NCBI GenBank assembly: GCA_965656035.1
Contig: CBFHIO010000013.1
Location: 1 to 18,229 of the forward strand
Length of the DNA: 18,229 bases
Direction: 5' to 3'
Source: SCGC-AAA076-P13 sp965656035
GTDB lineage: Bacteria; Pseudomonadota; Gammaproteobacteria; Magnimaribacterales; D2472
Part shown: in pieces, positions 7,030 through 13,784 of the stretch
How the letters are laid out: each line of letters opens with the position of its first letter
Position numbering within the stretch: position 1 is the stretch's first letter
The notes under the pieces: model-generated
What the model was told of the DNA's origin: nothing
The model's database searches: none
Seen by the model: only the letters and a program-made list of their open reading frames with translations
Translations under genes and position numbers: made by a program

Positions 7030-7611
7030 TTAAAGACTTGCTGAAACTGAAAACACTAATGCATCTTCGTCTGCGCCATAGCCATCATCTGAAAAATCAG
7101 AATATGCTAGTCCACAGTCATAAGATCCACATGAAAATCCATATGAGATAAGGAAGTTTGATCCGTATCCGTCATAATCACCATAAGAAAAAGAAACATC
7201 ACCCAAAGCGTAGGACACTTCAGTGTAATCATAATCACCAAATGCAAATGAAACGCCTAAGTCTCCAAAGCTCAACCCTAGGTATGTTTCATCAAATGTC
7301 GCATCAGGAGTGCTGTCAATGTACTCGTAACTTATGTAACCGACATCTACACCAACACCACCAACTTCAAAGCCGTAACCCAAATATAGGTCTAACTCGC
7401 TTCCAGCACCATTATTAAAGTTTACATTTGAACCCCAGATACCAGCATAAAAACCAGATTCTGCTTCAAAATCAAAACCACCTTGAATAGCTGGAGCATC
7501 AGATTGAGTCATACCTCTCCAAATATAATCAGATGTGAATGATACATTTGCACTTACACCTGCAAAAGTAGGTAAAGAAATAATACCTAACATTAAAAAT
7601 AATTTTTTCAT
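7030..7611 (-). CDS. TorF/Gcw_chp family outer-membrane beta-barrel protein
   Basis: The 193-residue product has a signal peptide (MKKLFLMLGIISLPTFAGVSA, cleavage likely near residue 17-21). The mature part opens with the family signature NVSFTSDYIWRGMTQSDAPAIQGG. The rest alternates aromatic and acidic residues in short beta-strands rich in G-D-Y-D and ends in V-S-A-S-L, as expected of a small barrel. It matches the putative-porin family called TorF or Gcw_chp. The family is often found upstream of glnK-amtB, and that is the arrangement here, suggesting a channel that lets ammonium or another small nitrogen source through the outer membrane; that role is inferred. AAGGAG sits six bases before the ATG. 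The mature protein is strongly acidic, common in marine bacteria. Confidence 0.85.
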   Translation of the reverse strand: MKKLFLMLGIISLPTFAGVSANVSFTSDYIWRGMTQSDAPAIQGGFDFEAESGFYAGIWGSNVNFNNGAGSELDLYLGYGFEVGGVGVDVGYISYEYIDSTPDATFDETYLGLSFGDLGVSFAFGDYDYTEVSYALGDVSFSYGDYDGYGSNFLISYGFSCGSYDCGLAYSDFSDDGYGADEDALVFSVSASL

Positions 7612-7656
7612 TTTGTACTCCTTAGTATGAAAAATAATTTACGTTCATAGTTATCA

Positions 7657-7674
7657 ATGCAATTTTGGTGCCAA
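7657..7674 (-). promoter_or_regulatory. Sigma-54 (RpoN) -24/-12 promoter of the TorF-glnK-amtB operon
   Basis: Read on the minus strand, TTGGCACCAAAATTGCAT matches the sigma-54 consensus TGGCAC-N5-TTGCA without a mismatch: TGGCAC at 7673-7668, a five-base spacer, and TTGCA at 7662-7658. GG and GC are ten bases apart, as required. Transcription should start near 7647, leaving a leader of about 35 bases before the ATG at 7611. Sigma-54 needs an activator such as NtrC. I saw no clear NtrC site upstream; one could lie inside the divergent dehydrogenase gene. Confidence 0.85.
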
Positions 7675-7707
7675 TAATAATTTTTTATATTTATTTTTAA
7701 TAAGAGG

Positions 7708-7731
7708 TATAATTTTTATAACAATAAGGAG
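7708..7731 (+). promoter_or_regulatory. -10 box and ribosome-binding site of the short-chain dehydrogenase
   Basis: A perfect TATAAT lies at 7708-7713 and an AAGGAG ribosome-binding site at 7726-7731, seven bases before the ATG. No good -35 box is visible at the expected distance. This housekeeping-type promoter is back to back with the sigma-54 promoter, about 35 bases away. Confidence 0.5.
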
Positions 7732-7738
7732 TAATCAT

Positions 7739-8509
7739 ATGGATTTAAAAAATAATATCGCATTAGTAACAGGTGGAGCTTCAGGCTTGGGAAGAGGTAC
7801 AGTCGAACATTTTGTTTCAAGGGGTTGCAAGGTTGCTATATTAGATATTAATGATGAAAAAGCTAATGAAGTAATTGATTTGCTTGGAAAAGAAAATGTC
7901 ATCTATGTAAATACCGATGTAATGAAAGAAGAGTCTGTAAAAAATGCCATTAACCTTATTAAAGAATCTTATGGAAAGCTGAACTTTGTTGTCAATTGCG
8001 CAGGCACAGGTTATGGAGCAAGAATACTTGGAAAGAATGGACCGCACCCTTTAGATATATTTAAATTTATAATCGATCTAAATCTTGTAGGTACTTTCAA
8101 TGTTATGAGGCTTGGTGCTGAATTAATAGATTTAAACGAACCAGATGAAAAAGGCGAAAAAGGCGTTATTATAAATACTGCCTCTATTGCTGGTTATGAG
8201 GGTCAAATTGGCCAATCAGCATATGCAGCATCAAAAGCTGGTGTGATAGGAATGACTTTAACTTCTGCTAGAGATCTAGCAAGACATAGCATAAGAGTCT
8301 GTACTATAGCTCCAGGCATATTTGACACACCATTAATGGCTCTCGCTAAAGATGAAAACAAAGAAGCTCTTTTAAAATCAACACAATTTCCCCACAGATT
8401 TGGAGACGTTAAAGAATATGCCCAACTAGCTGAACACATTATTAATAATACCTATTTAAATGGAGAGACTATAAGGCTTGATTCAGCAATGAGAATGGAA
8501 GCTCAATAG
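7739..8509 (+). CDS. Short-chain dehydrogenase, HSD10-type 3-hydroxyacyl-CoA dehydrogenase
   Basis: The 256-residue cytosolic enzyme has a Rossmann fold. T-G-G-A-S-G-L-G at 11-18 binds the dinucleotide and D36 at the end of the second strand favours NAD over NADP. NCAG is at 86-89, and the catalytic set is S149, Y162 and K166 (SAYAASK). The C-terminal half, with F-P-H-R-F-G, E-Y-A-Q-L-A-E-H-I-I and L-N-G-E-T-I-R-L-D, is the signature of the type II 3-hydroxyacyl-CoA dehydrogenase (HSD10/HSD17B10) branch. Members oxidise 3-hydroxyacyl-CoA or 2-methyl-3-hydroxybutyryl-CoA in fatty-acid or isoleucine breakdown. The converging neighbour acts on acryloyl-CoA, another short acyl-CoA, so a shared role in small acyl-CoA metabolism is possible. 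The stop codon sits inside a palindrome cluster. Confidence 0.88.
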   Translation: MDLKNNIALVTGGASGLGRGTVEHFVSRGCKVAILDINDEKANEVIDLLGKENVIYVNTDVMKEESVKNAINLIKESYGKLNFVVNCAGTGYGARILGKNGPHPLDIFKFIIDLNLVGTFNVMRLGAELIDLNEPDEKGEKGVIINTASIAGYEGQIGQSAYAASKAGVIGMTLTSARDLARHSIRVCTIAPGIFDTPLMALAKDENKEALLKSTQFPHRFGDVKEYAQLAEHIINNTYLNGETIRLDSAMRMEAQ

Positions 8510-8535
8510 GTCCTATTGAGTTGCAACCCAATAGG
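8502..8535. repeat. Overlapping palindromes at the junction of two convergent genes
   Basis: CTCAATAGG and CCTATTGAG (8502-8520) are perfect inverted copies around one T. The right arm is reused in a second palindrome (8512-8535) with 12-base arms, CCTATTGAGTTG and CAACCCAATAGG, containing one mismatch. On the minus-strand transcript that mismatch is a G-U pair. The unit CAATAGG therefore occurs three times in alternating orientation, and the two hairpins exclude each other. The stop codons of both genes lie inside. There is no T-run, so it is not a standard intrinsic terminator. Confidence 0.7.
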
Positions 8536-8647
8536 TCATAGCAATAACAGTCACTATTACAAGAAATAAAATGACATTAGCGTCTGATTTGCTATCTTCA
8601 TTAGTTTCTTTTGACTCATAATACTTTTCAAAATCATCATTATTCAT
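8513..8647 (-). CDS. Small single-pass membrane protein, 44 residues, unknown function
   Basis: A short frame runs from ATG at 8647 to TAG at 8513. A GGAG ribosome-binding site lies inside the last codons of the upstream acryloyl-CoA reductase gene, and the ATG follows that gene's stop by two bases, so translational coupling is likely. The first 23 residues are strongly charged (M-N-N-D-D-F-E-K-Y-Y-E-S-K then E-D-S-K-S-D). One hydrophobic helix (VILFLVIVTVIAMTYWVA, about 25-42) follows. This gives a single-pass protein with an acidic cytoplasmic tail. I do not recognise a family. It is probably the third gene of the trxB operon. Its last codons overlap the palindrome cluster. The 140 bases between the neighbouring long genes would otherwise look empty. 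Confidence 0.62.
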   Translation of the reverse strand: MNNDDFEKYYESKETNEDSKSDANVILFLVIVTVIAMTYWVATQ

Positions 8648-8649
8648 AA

Positions 8650-9633
8650 TTAGTCTCCGTGTTTTATAACAACTCTTCCAACTTGCTTGCCTTGTAAGAT
8701 TTTTGTAATCTCATCTCCTATATTGTCTAGCGTTACAATTTTACTATAGTCACTTATATCAAGTGACCATTCGTTTGAGAAAAGATTCCAAATTTCTTTC
8801 TTAAAATTTATATCTGATTCAGCTGAGTCAATACCAATTAATGACACGCCTCTTAATATGAAAGGGAACACTGAGGATGTAAATTTCATACCAGCTACAT
8901 TTCCACAACATGCAACACTCCCGTGACTCTCAATCATCGAAAGCATTTTTGATAAAATATCACCGCCTACCGTATCGATACCTCCTGAGTAAATTGCCTT
9001 ATCTAGTGCTTTGACCGGCTCAGACATAAACTCATTTCTGTCTATAGTGTTTGAAACGCCCATTTTAGTTAATAAATCTATTTCATTAGGCTTGCCAGTA
9101 ATTGCATGAACTTCAAATTTTAAGTGAGATAATAAAGTTACGGCTATAGAACCAACACCACCGGTTGCTCCAGAAACTAAAAATGGTTTATCAAAAGTAA
9201 CATTGTTATCTAAAACTTTTTTAACACAGGCTCCAGCTGTAAGGCCTGCTGTTCCTAATGACATAGCATTTACAAGAGAAAGGTTAGAGGGAAGAGGTAC
9301 TACCCAATCTTCAGGTATTTGGACTAACTCTCCAAAACCTCCAAATACAGACATTCCAATTTTATAACCAGTTGCTAGGACTTGATCACCAGTTTTAAAC
9401 TTATCTGATGATGACTCTATAATTTCTCCAGCAACATCAATACCTGGAACAAAAGGGTAAGACGAAGCTACGCCTTTTACACCAGAAGCAGCTAAAGCAT
9501 CTTTATAATTAAGAGAAGAGTAGCGAACTCTAATTAATACATTACCTTCTAAAATTTCTCTCATCTCAAGCTCTTTAATAGAGCCTGAGTAAACTCCATC
9601 CAACTCATCCACTAGATATGCTTTATATTTCAT
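8650..9633 (-). CDS. acuI: Acryloyl-CoA reductase / quinone oxidoreductase, AcuI-YhdH family
   Basis: The 327-residue protein is a medium-chain dehydrogenase/reductase without catalytic zinc ligands. The N-terminus (F-K-A-Y-L-V-like KYKAYLVDE, then VRYSSLNYKDALAASG) and F-V-P-G-I-D-V-A-G-E near 60-70 are typical of the YhdH/YhfP/AcuI branch. The NADPH fold is marked by VSGATGGVGS near 153-162. C-terminal C-C-G-N-V-A-G and S-V-F-P-F-I-L-R-G-V-S-L-I-G-I-D-S are diagnostic of the family. AcuI reduces acryloyl-CoA to propionyl-CoA with NADPH and protects cells from toxic acrylate made during DMSP breakdown, a common marine carbon source. No DMSP lyase is visible here, so the pathway link is inference. 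It starts six bases after trxB, without a clear ribosome-binding site. Confidence 0.87.
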   Translation of the reverse strand: MKYKAYLVDELDGVYSGSIKELEMREILEGNVLIRVRYSSLNYKDALAASGVKGVASSYPFVPGIDVAGEIIESSSDKFKTGDQVLATGYKIGMSVFGGFGELVQIPEDWVVPLPSNLSLVNAMSLGTAGLTAGACVKKVLDNNVTFDKPFLVSGATGGVGSIAVTLLSHLKFEVHAITGKPNEIDLLTKMGVSNTIDRNEFMSEPVKALDKAIYSGGIDTVGGDILSKMLSMIESHGSVACCGNVAGMKFTSSVFPFILRGVSLIGIDSAESDINFKKEIWNLFSNEWSLDISDYSKIVTLDNIGDEITKILQGKQVGRVVIKHGD

Positions 9634-9639
9634 TAGACG

Positions 9640-10575
9640 TTATTCAGATAAATATTTTTCGGCATCCAAAGCAGCCATACAACCAAAGCCAGCTGAAGTT
9701 ACCGCTTGTCGATAAACTTGATCAGAAACATCTCCTGCAGCAAAAACACCATCAACCGAAGTGGAGGTTACCATACCCGAAGTGCCTGATTTTATTTTAA
9801 TATAACCATTATCCATTTCGAGCTGACCTTCAAAAATTTCAGTATTTGGTTTATGTCCAATAGCTATAAACACACCCATTACAGAAAGCTGCTTTTCCTT
9901 ACCTTCAGATTCAAGCATTACCCCATTTACACCCATCTGATCTCCAAGAACTTCTTTTAATTGACTATTCCAAAGTATTTCAATTTTTCCATTGGATTCT
10001 TCTCTGAAAACTCTTTCTTGTAATATTTTTTCAGCTCTAAATTCATCGCGTCTATGAACTATATACACTTTTGAGCATATTCTTGATAAATATAATGCTT
10101 CTTCAACAGCTGTATTTCCTCCACCAACAACTACAACTTCTTGATCCTTATAAAAAAATCCATCACATGTAGCACAAGCAGATACACCTTTTCCTAAAAA
10201 TTCTTTTTCTGAGGGGAGTCCTAAATACATTGCACTTGCACCAGTAGATATAATTAAAGAATCGCAGGTATAAGTTTTAGTGCCTTTAAGAACAAAAGGT
10301 TTTGATGAAAGGTCAACTTCGTTAATGTGATCATTAACAACTTCAACACCAAATTGCTGTGAATGTTTTTTCATTCTTTCCATCAGCTCAGGACCCTGAA
10401 GACCATCGCTATCACCAGGCCAATTTTCTACATCTGTTGTTGTAGTAAGTTGACCTCCCTCTTGAGAACCAGCGATTACTATTGGATTTAAGCTAGCCCT
10501 TGCTGCATAAATACTTGCTGAATATCCAGCTGGACCAGAACCTAATATAATTAATTTGTTATGATTATCAGACAT
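9640..10575 (-). CDS. trxB: Thioredoxin-disulfide reductase
   Basis: The 311-residue cytosolic flavoenzyme transfers electrons from NADPH through FAD to thioredoxin. The FAD site GSGPAG is at 12-17, the redox-active Cys pair is CATC at 134-137, and the NADPH-binding GGGNTAVEEA is at 151-160. The second FAD motif, V-F-A-A-G-D-V near the C-terminus, and Q-A-V-T-S-A-G-F-G-C-M-A-A complete a low-molecular-weight bacterial TrxR of standard length. It leads a minus-strand operon with acuI and a small membrane protein. A TATAAT box (10588-10583) ends only seven bases before the ATG, hinting at a very short or absent mRNA leader. Both downstream enzymes of the pair use NADPH. Confidence 0.96.
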   Translation of the reverse strand: MSDNHNKLIILGSGPAGYSASIYAARASLNPIVIAGSQEGGQLTTTTDVENWPGDSDGLQGPELMERMKKHSQQFGVEVVNDHINEVDLSSKPFVLKGTKTYTCDSLIISTGASAMYLGLPSEKEFLGKGVSACATCDGFFYKDQEVVVVGGGNTAVEEALYLSRICSKVYIVHRRDEFRAEKILQERVFREESNGKIEILWNSQLKEVLGDQMGVNGVMLESEGKEKQLSVMGVFIAIGHKPNTEIFEGQLEMDNGYIKIKSGTSGMVTSTSVDGVFAAGDVSDQVYRQAVTSAGFGCMAALDAEKYLSE

Positions 10576-10605
10576 GCATGTGATTATAATTGAATATAAA
10601 CATTT

Positions 10606-10633
10606 TTGATTGAATAAACATATAATTTATAAA
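10606..10633 (+). promoter_or_regulatory. Possible sigma-70 promoter of ftsK
   Basis: TTGATT (10606-10611) and TATAAA (10628-10633) are separated by 16 bases, about 20 bases before the GTG start of ftsK. The region is very AT-rich, so other assignments, such as the TATAAT at 10621-10626, are possible. Confidence 0.35.
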
Positions 10634-10653
10634 TAAACTACTAAAAAATTACT

Positions 10654-12948
10654 GTGATACCTAATTACGTAAAAAATACTTTACTAAATTTCCTTAGCTT
10701 TTTTTTAATAGCATTTTCTTTATATATATTTATTGCTCTCATATCATATGATTCAAGCGATCCTGGATTTTTTTATAAGACATCTTCAGTTACTGTAAAT
10801 AACCTAGGAGGTCCTCTCGGTGCAAATATTTCTGATTTTTTATTTACTATATTTGGACTAGGGTCATATTTAATATTAGTTATTGGAGTAATATGGGCAC
10901 TTCAAACAATATTTTTTAGCGATCCCTATAATTCGAAAATTAAAATAACTGTAAGAGTTGTAAGCTCTATTATTTTATTAATTAGTTTTTGTTCGATTCT
11001 TGAATATTATTTCCTTAACAATAGCGGTGGTTATTTAGGAAAGATTTTTTTTATAAACATATCTAACTTCTTAGGTTTTATAGGAAGCTTAATTTTCCTT
11101 GTTATTTTTATTATCCCAGCATCTTCCTTATCATTTAATTTCTCATGGCTTACTGCTATGGATGTAGTAGGAAACCTATTAATTAAATTTTTAGATTTAT
11201 TTCAGATGTCTGTTAAACAAGTTTTTAATTTTATTTTAAAAAACCTTTTTAAATTTTATGAACGACTTAAAAAAATTAGAGACGTTAAACAAATTAAAAA
11301 AGAAGAGACTAAAAATTTAAAATCAAAAATCGTACCTTCAAAAAAAATTAATGAAACAATAGAAATAAGTAATTCTTTAGACTCTCCTCTGCAACCTGAT
11401 CTTCCTAATACATCTGAGCCTCCAATAAAAGTGGTTGAATCCAAAGAAATTATTTCTGAGATACCTCAGAAAAAAACCATAATGCCAAGCACAGAGTTGT
11501 TGGATAGGGCTCTTGATGATGGCTCTTCACTTACTGAAGAAGAATTAAGTCAAATAGCTTCTCTTCTTGAAACCAAACTTGAAGAATTTGGAATTGAAGC
11601 TACTGTTGAGTCAGTTCTACCAGGACCAGTTGTTACTAGATTTGAAATTCAACCAGCTCCTGGAACCAAAGCTAGCAAGATCACTAATATAGCTCAGGAT
11701 ATAGCTAGATCATTATCAGTAAGCAGTGTCAGAGTTGTAGAGGTAATTGAAGGAAAATCTTATGTTGGTATTGAGATACCTAATACTAATAGGAAAATGG
11801 TTCGTTTGACCGAAATATTATCTTCACAAGCATTTAAAAAATCTTCATCTAATTTAACATTAGCCTTAGGTCATGATATTTCAGGAAATCCCGTTGTAGT
11901 TGATTTAGCAAAAATGCCCCATCTTTTAGTTGCAGGTACAACCGGTTCTGGAAAATCTGTTGGTGTTAATGCTATGTTGCTGAGCCTTTTATTTAAATCA
12001 GATCCAAAGGATGTCAGGTTAATTTTGATAGACCCTAAAATGTTAGAGCTTTCTGTTTACGATGGAATCCCACATTTATTAACACCTGTGATAACCGATA
12101 TGACTGATGCTTCAAACGGTTTGAGATGGTGTGTGGTTGAGATGGACAGAAGATATAAGCTGATGTCATTGATGGGAGTTAGAAATCTCGCAGGCTTTAA
12201 TAAAAAAGTTGAAGATGCCGCTGCAAATGGAAAACAAATAATTAATCCGTTACATCCAGAAGACGAAGAATACCTTGAAGTACTTCCATCGATTGTTGTT
12301 GTTGTTGATGAGTTTGCTGACATGATGATGCTAGTTGGTAAAAAAGTTGAACACTTAATTGCAAGAATTGCTCAAAAAGCAAGAGCAGCTGGCATACATT
12401 TAATACTTGCAACTCAAAGACCTTCTGTTGATGTAATTACAGGACTTATAAAAGCAAATATTCCAACAAGAATAGGGTTTCAGGTATCAACAAAAATTGA
12501 TTCAAGAACAATACTAGATCAAGGTGGAGCTGAACAACTTTTAGGTTATGGTGACATGCTTTATTTACCTCCAGGTGTTGGTGTTCCTATTAGAGTCCAT
12601 GGTGCATTTGTAGGAGATGATGAGGTGCATAGAGTGGTAAATGATTGGAAATCAAGAGCTGAACCAGAATACATTGATGACATTGTTTCGTCCGCTCAAG
12701 AAACAGGTCCAATCCCTGGCTGGTCAGGCTCAGAAAGTTCTTCATCTGAAGATGATGATGATTTGTACGACGAAGCTGTAAATTTTGTTTTAGAGTCAAG
12801 AAGAGCATCAATCTCTGCTGTTCAAAGAAAGCTAAGAATAGGTTACAACAGGGCAGCTAGATTAATAGAATCAATGGAAGAGGCTGGTCTTGTATCAGAA
12901 ATGAGTTCTAATGGATCAAGAGAAGTTCTTGTACCAAAAAGAGATTAG
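10654..12948 (+). CDS. ftsK: DNA translocase FtsK, short-linker form
   Basis: The 764-residue protein couples cell division to chromosome segregation. The N-terminal 160 residues hold four membrane helices (about 10-32, 62-88, 100-120, 135-160) that anchor it at the septum. A lysine-rich linker of about 100 residues follows, far shorter than in E. coli FtsK (1329 residues). The motor has the Walker A GTTGSGKS at about 429-436 and Walker B V-V-V-V-D-E-F-A-D near 548-556. The C-terminal gamma winged helix (about 700-762, with S-I-S-A-V-Q-R-K-L-R-I-G-Y-N-R-A-A-R) reads KOPS sequences and activates XerCD at dif. The start is GTG, and no upstream ATG fits. It opens a plus-strand run ftsK-lolA-crcB-serS. 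Confidence 0.96.
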   Translation: MIPNYVKNTLLNFLSFFLIAFSLYIFIALISYDSSDPGFFYKTSSVTVNNLGGPLGANISDFLFTIFGLGSYLILVIGVIWALQTIFFSDPYNSKIKITVRVVSSIILLISFCSILEYYFLNNSGGYLGKIFFINISNFLGFIGSLIFLVIFIIPASSLSFNFSWLTAMDVVGNLLIKFLDLFQMSVKQVFNFILKNLFKFYERLKKIRDVKQIKKEETKNLKSKIVPSKKINETIEISNSLDSPLQPDLPNTSEPPIKVVESKEIISEIPQKKTIMPSTELLDRALDDGSSLTEEELSQIASLLETKLEEFGIEATVESVLPGPVVTRFEIQPAPGTKASKITNIAQDIARSLSVSSVRVVEVIEGKSYVGIEIPNTNRKMVRLTEILSSQAFKKSSSNLTLALGHDISGNPVVVDLAKMPHLLVAGTTGSGKSVGVNAMLLSLLFKSDPKDVRLILIDPKMLELSVYDGIPHLLTPVITDMTDASNGLRWCVVEMDRRYKLMSLMGVRNLAGFNKKVEDAAANGKQIINPLHPEDEEYLEVLPSIVVVVDEFADMMMLVGKKVEHLIARIAQKARAAGIHLILATQRPSVDVITGLIKANIPTRIGFQVSTKIDSRTILDQGGAEQLLGYGDMLYLPPGVGVPIRVHGAFVGDDEVHRVVNDWKSRAEPEYIDDIVSSAQETGPIPGWSGSESSSSEDDDDLYDEAVNFVLESRRASISAVQRKLRIGYNRAARLIESMEEAGLVSEMSSNGSREVLVPKRD

Positions 12949-12949
12949 T

Positions 12950-13432
12950 TTGCATAAAATATTATTAGTCCTATTCTTTTCATCATGCATTTATTCTGCT
13001 GATCCTGTTCAAATTGCCAATGAATTAATAAATAAGAATTTATATTTTACTCAAAAGACCAATACAGGTATTGAAGAAGTTAGTTCAAAAGGGGAGATTA
13101 TTAGAAGAAATAACAGTATTGAAATTACAATAGATTATCCTTCAAAAGAAAAATATATTATTCAAGATTCATTAATTGAAATTTATGATTATGAATTCAA
13201 CCAGTATCAAATATTTGAAATAAACGATGATAATTCTTTCATAATTGATTTTTTTTATAATGGTATTGACGTTACTGATGTTAAGAATGATGAGAATAAT
13301 TCATTTACTGTTAGTAAAAATAAAAATGATTTTTTTGTAAAAATAATCTCAGAATCTAAATTTATAATTAGCTACAGCGACAATATGAATTACAAAAATA
13401 CTATTGTTTTTGAGGTTTTAGATAAAAAATGA
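12950..13432 (+). CDS. lolA: Divergent LolA-like lipoprotein carrier protein
   Basis: The best start is a TTG at 12950, one base after the ftsK stop, with an AAGAG ribosome-binding site just before it. It gives a 160-residue protein beginning with a clean signal peptide (L-H-K-I-L-L-V-L-F-F-S-S-C-I-Y-S-A). An upstream in-frame ATG at 12911 lies inside ftsK and would put charged residues ahead of the signal peptide. The mature part is beta-strand rich, with I-E-I-Y-D-Y-E-F-N-Q-Y-Q and a final N-T-I-V-F-E-V, resembling the LolA fold (Y-D-x-x-x-x-Q-V...T-x-I-x-F). LolA ferries outer-membrane lipoproteins across the periplasm. Similarity is weak and the protein is shorter than E. coli LolA (about 200 residues). 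The call rests largely on the conserved place between ftsK and serS. The end overlaps crcB by four bases (ATGA). Confidence 0.6.
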   Translation: MHKILLVLFFSSCIYSADPVQIANELINKNLYFTQKTNTGIEEVSSKGEIIRRNNSIEITIDYPSKEKYIIQDSLIEIYDYEFNQYQIFEINDDNSFIIDFFYNGIDVTDVKNDENNSFTVSKNKNDFFVKIISESKFIISYSDNMNYKNTIVFEVLDKK

Positions 13433-13782
13433 ATATCTTATTTATAGGTCTTGGAGGTTTTCTTGGTGCAACTTCGAGGTATTTATTAAATGAAGCAATA
13501 CTTAAATATATTCCATCAAACTTTCCAATAGGAATACTTGCAATAAATATAGTTGGCTGTTTTTTGATTGGATTTCTTATTGGGGAGTCATTAACAGCAA
13601 AAGATGATTTTTATTATTTTTTAATTATTGGTTTTTTAGGATCTTTTACAACCATGTCAGCATTTAGCTATCAAAGTATAGAATTACTTAATACTAATAT
13701 TTTATTAGCGTGTTCATATATAATGCTCACGATATTTTTAACAATTTTTGCTACCTTTATTGGTATTAACTTTTCTAAATAA
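13429..13782 (+). CDS. crcB: Fluoride channel CrcB/Fluc
   Basis: The 117-residue inner-membrane protein has four helices and forms dual-topology dimers that expel fluoride. Family marks are G-F-L-G-A-T-S-R-Y near 10-18 (conserved R17), I-N-I-V-G-C-F-L-I-G-F at 39-49 (N40), and the pore-lining G-S-F-T-T-M-S-A-F at 71-79. Most relatives read T-T-F-S-T-F there. M76 thus replaces one of the two phenylalanines of the fluoride pathway and A78 replaces the Thr, while F79 is kept. No fluoride riboswitch is visible, since the start overlaps the lolA stop. Its place between lolA and serS departs from the common order and suggests constitutive expression with housekeeping genes. Confidence 0.9.
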   Translation: MNILFIGLGGFLGATSRYLLNEAILKYIPSNFPIGILAINIVGCFLIGFLIGESLTAKDDFYYFLIIGFLGSFTTMSAFSYQSIELLNTNILLACSYIMLTIFLTIFATFIGINFSK

Positions 13783-13784
13783 AT

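Noticed and set aside
7158..7418. An 86-codon plus-strand frame rich in His, Gln and Lys opposite the TorF gene
   Set aside because: Its composition follows from the repeated Gly-Asp-Tyr codons read backwards. The TorF signal peptide and family signature on the minus strand explain the region.
12057..12811. Minus-strand frames opposite ftsK (12057-12323 and 12590-12811)
   Set aside because: They lie entirely over the conserved ATPase and linker coding region of ftsK and have low-complexity translations.
12911..12949. Upstream ATG at 12911 as the start of the LolA-like gene
   Set aside because: It lies inside ftsK and would add a charged stretch before the signal peptide. The TTG at 12950 has a better-placed ribosome-binding site.
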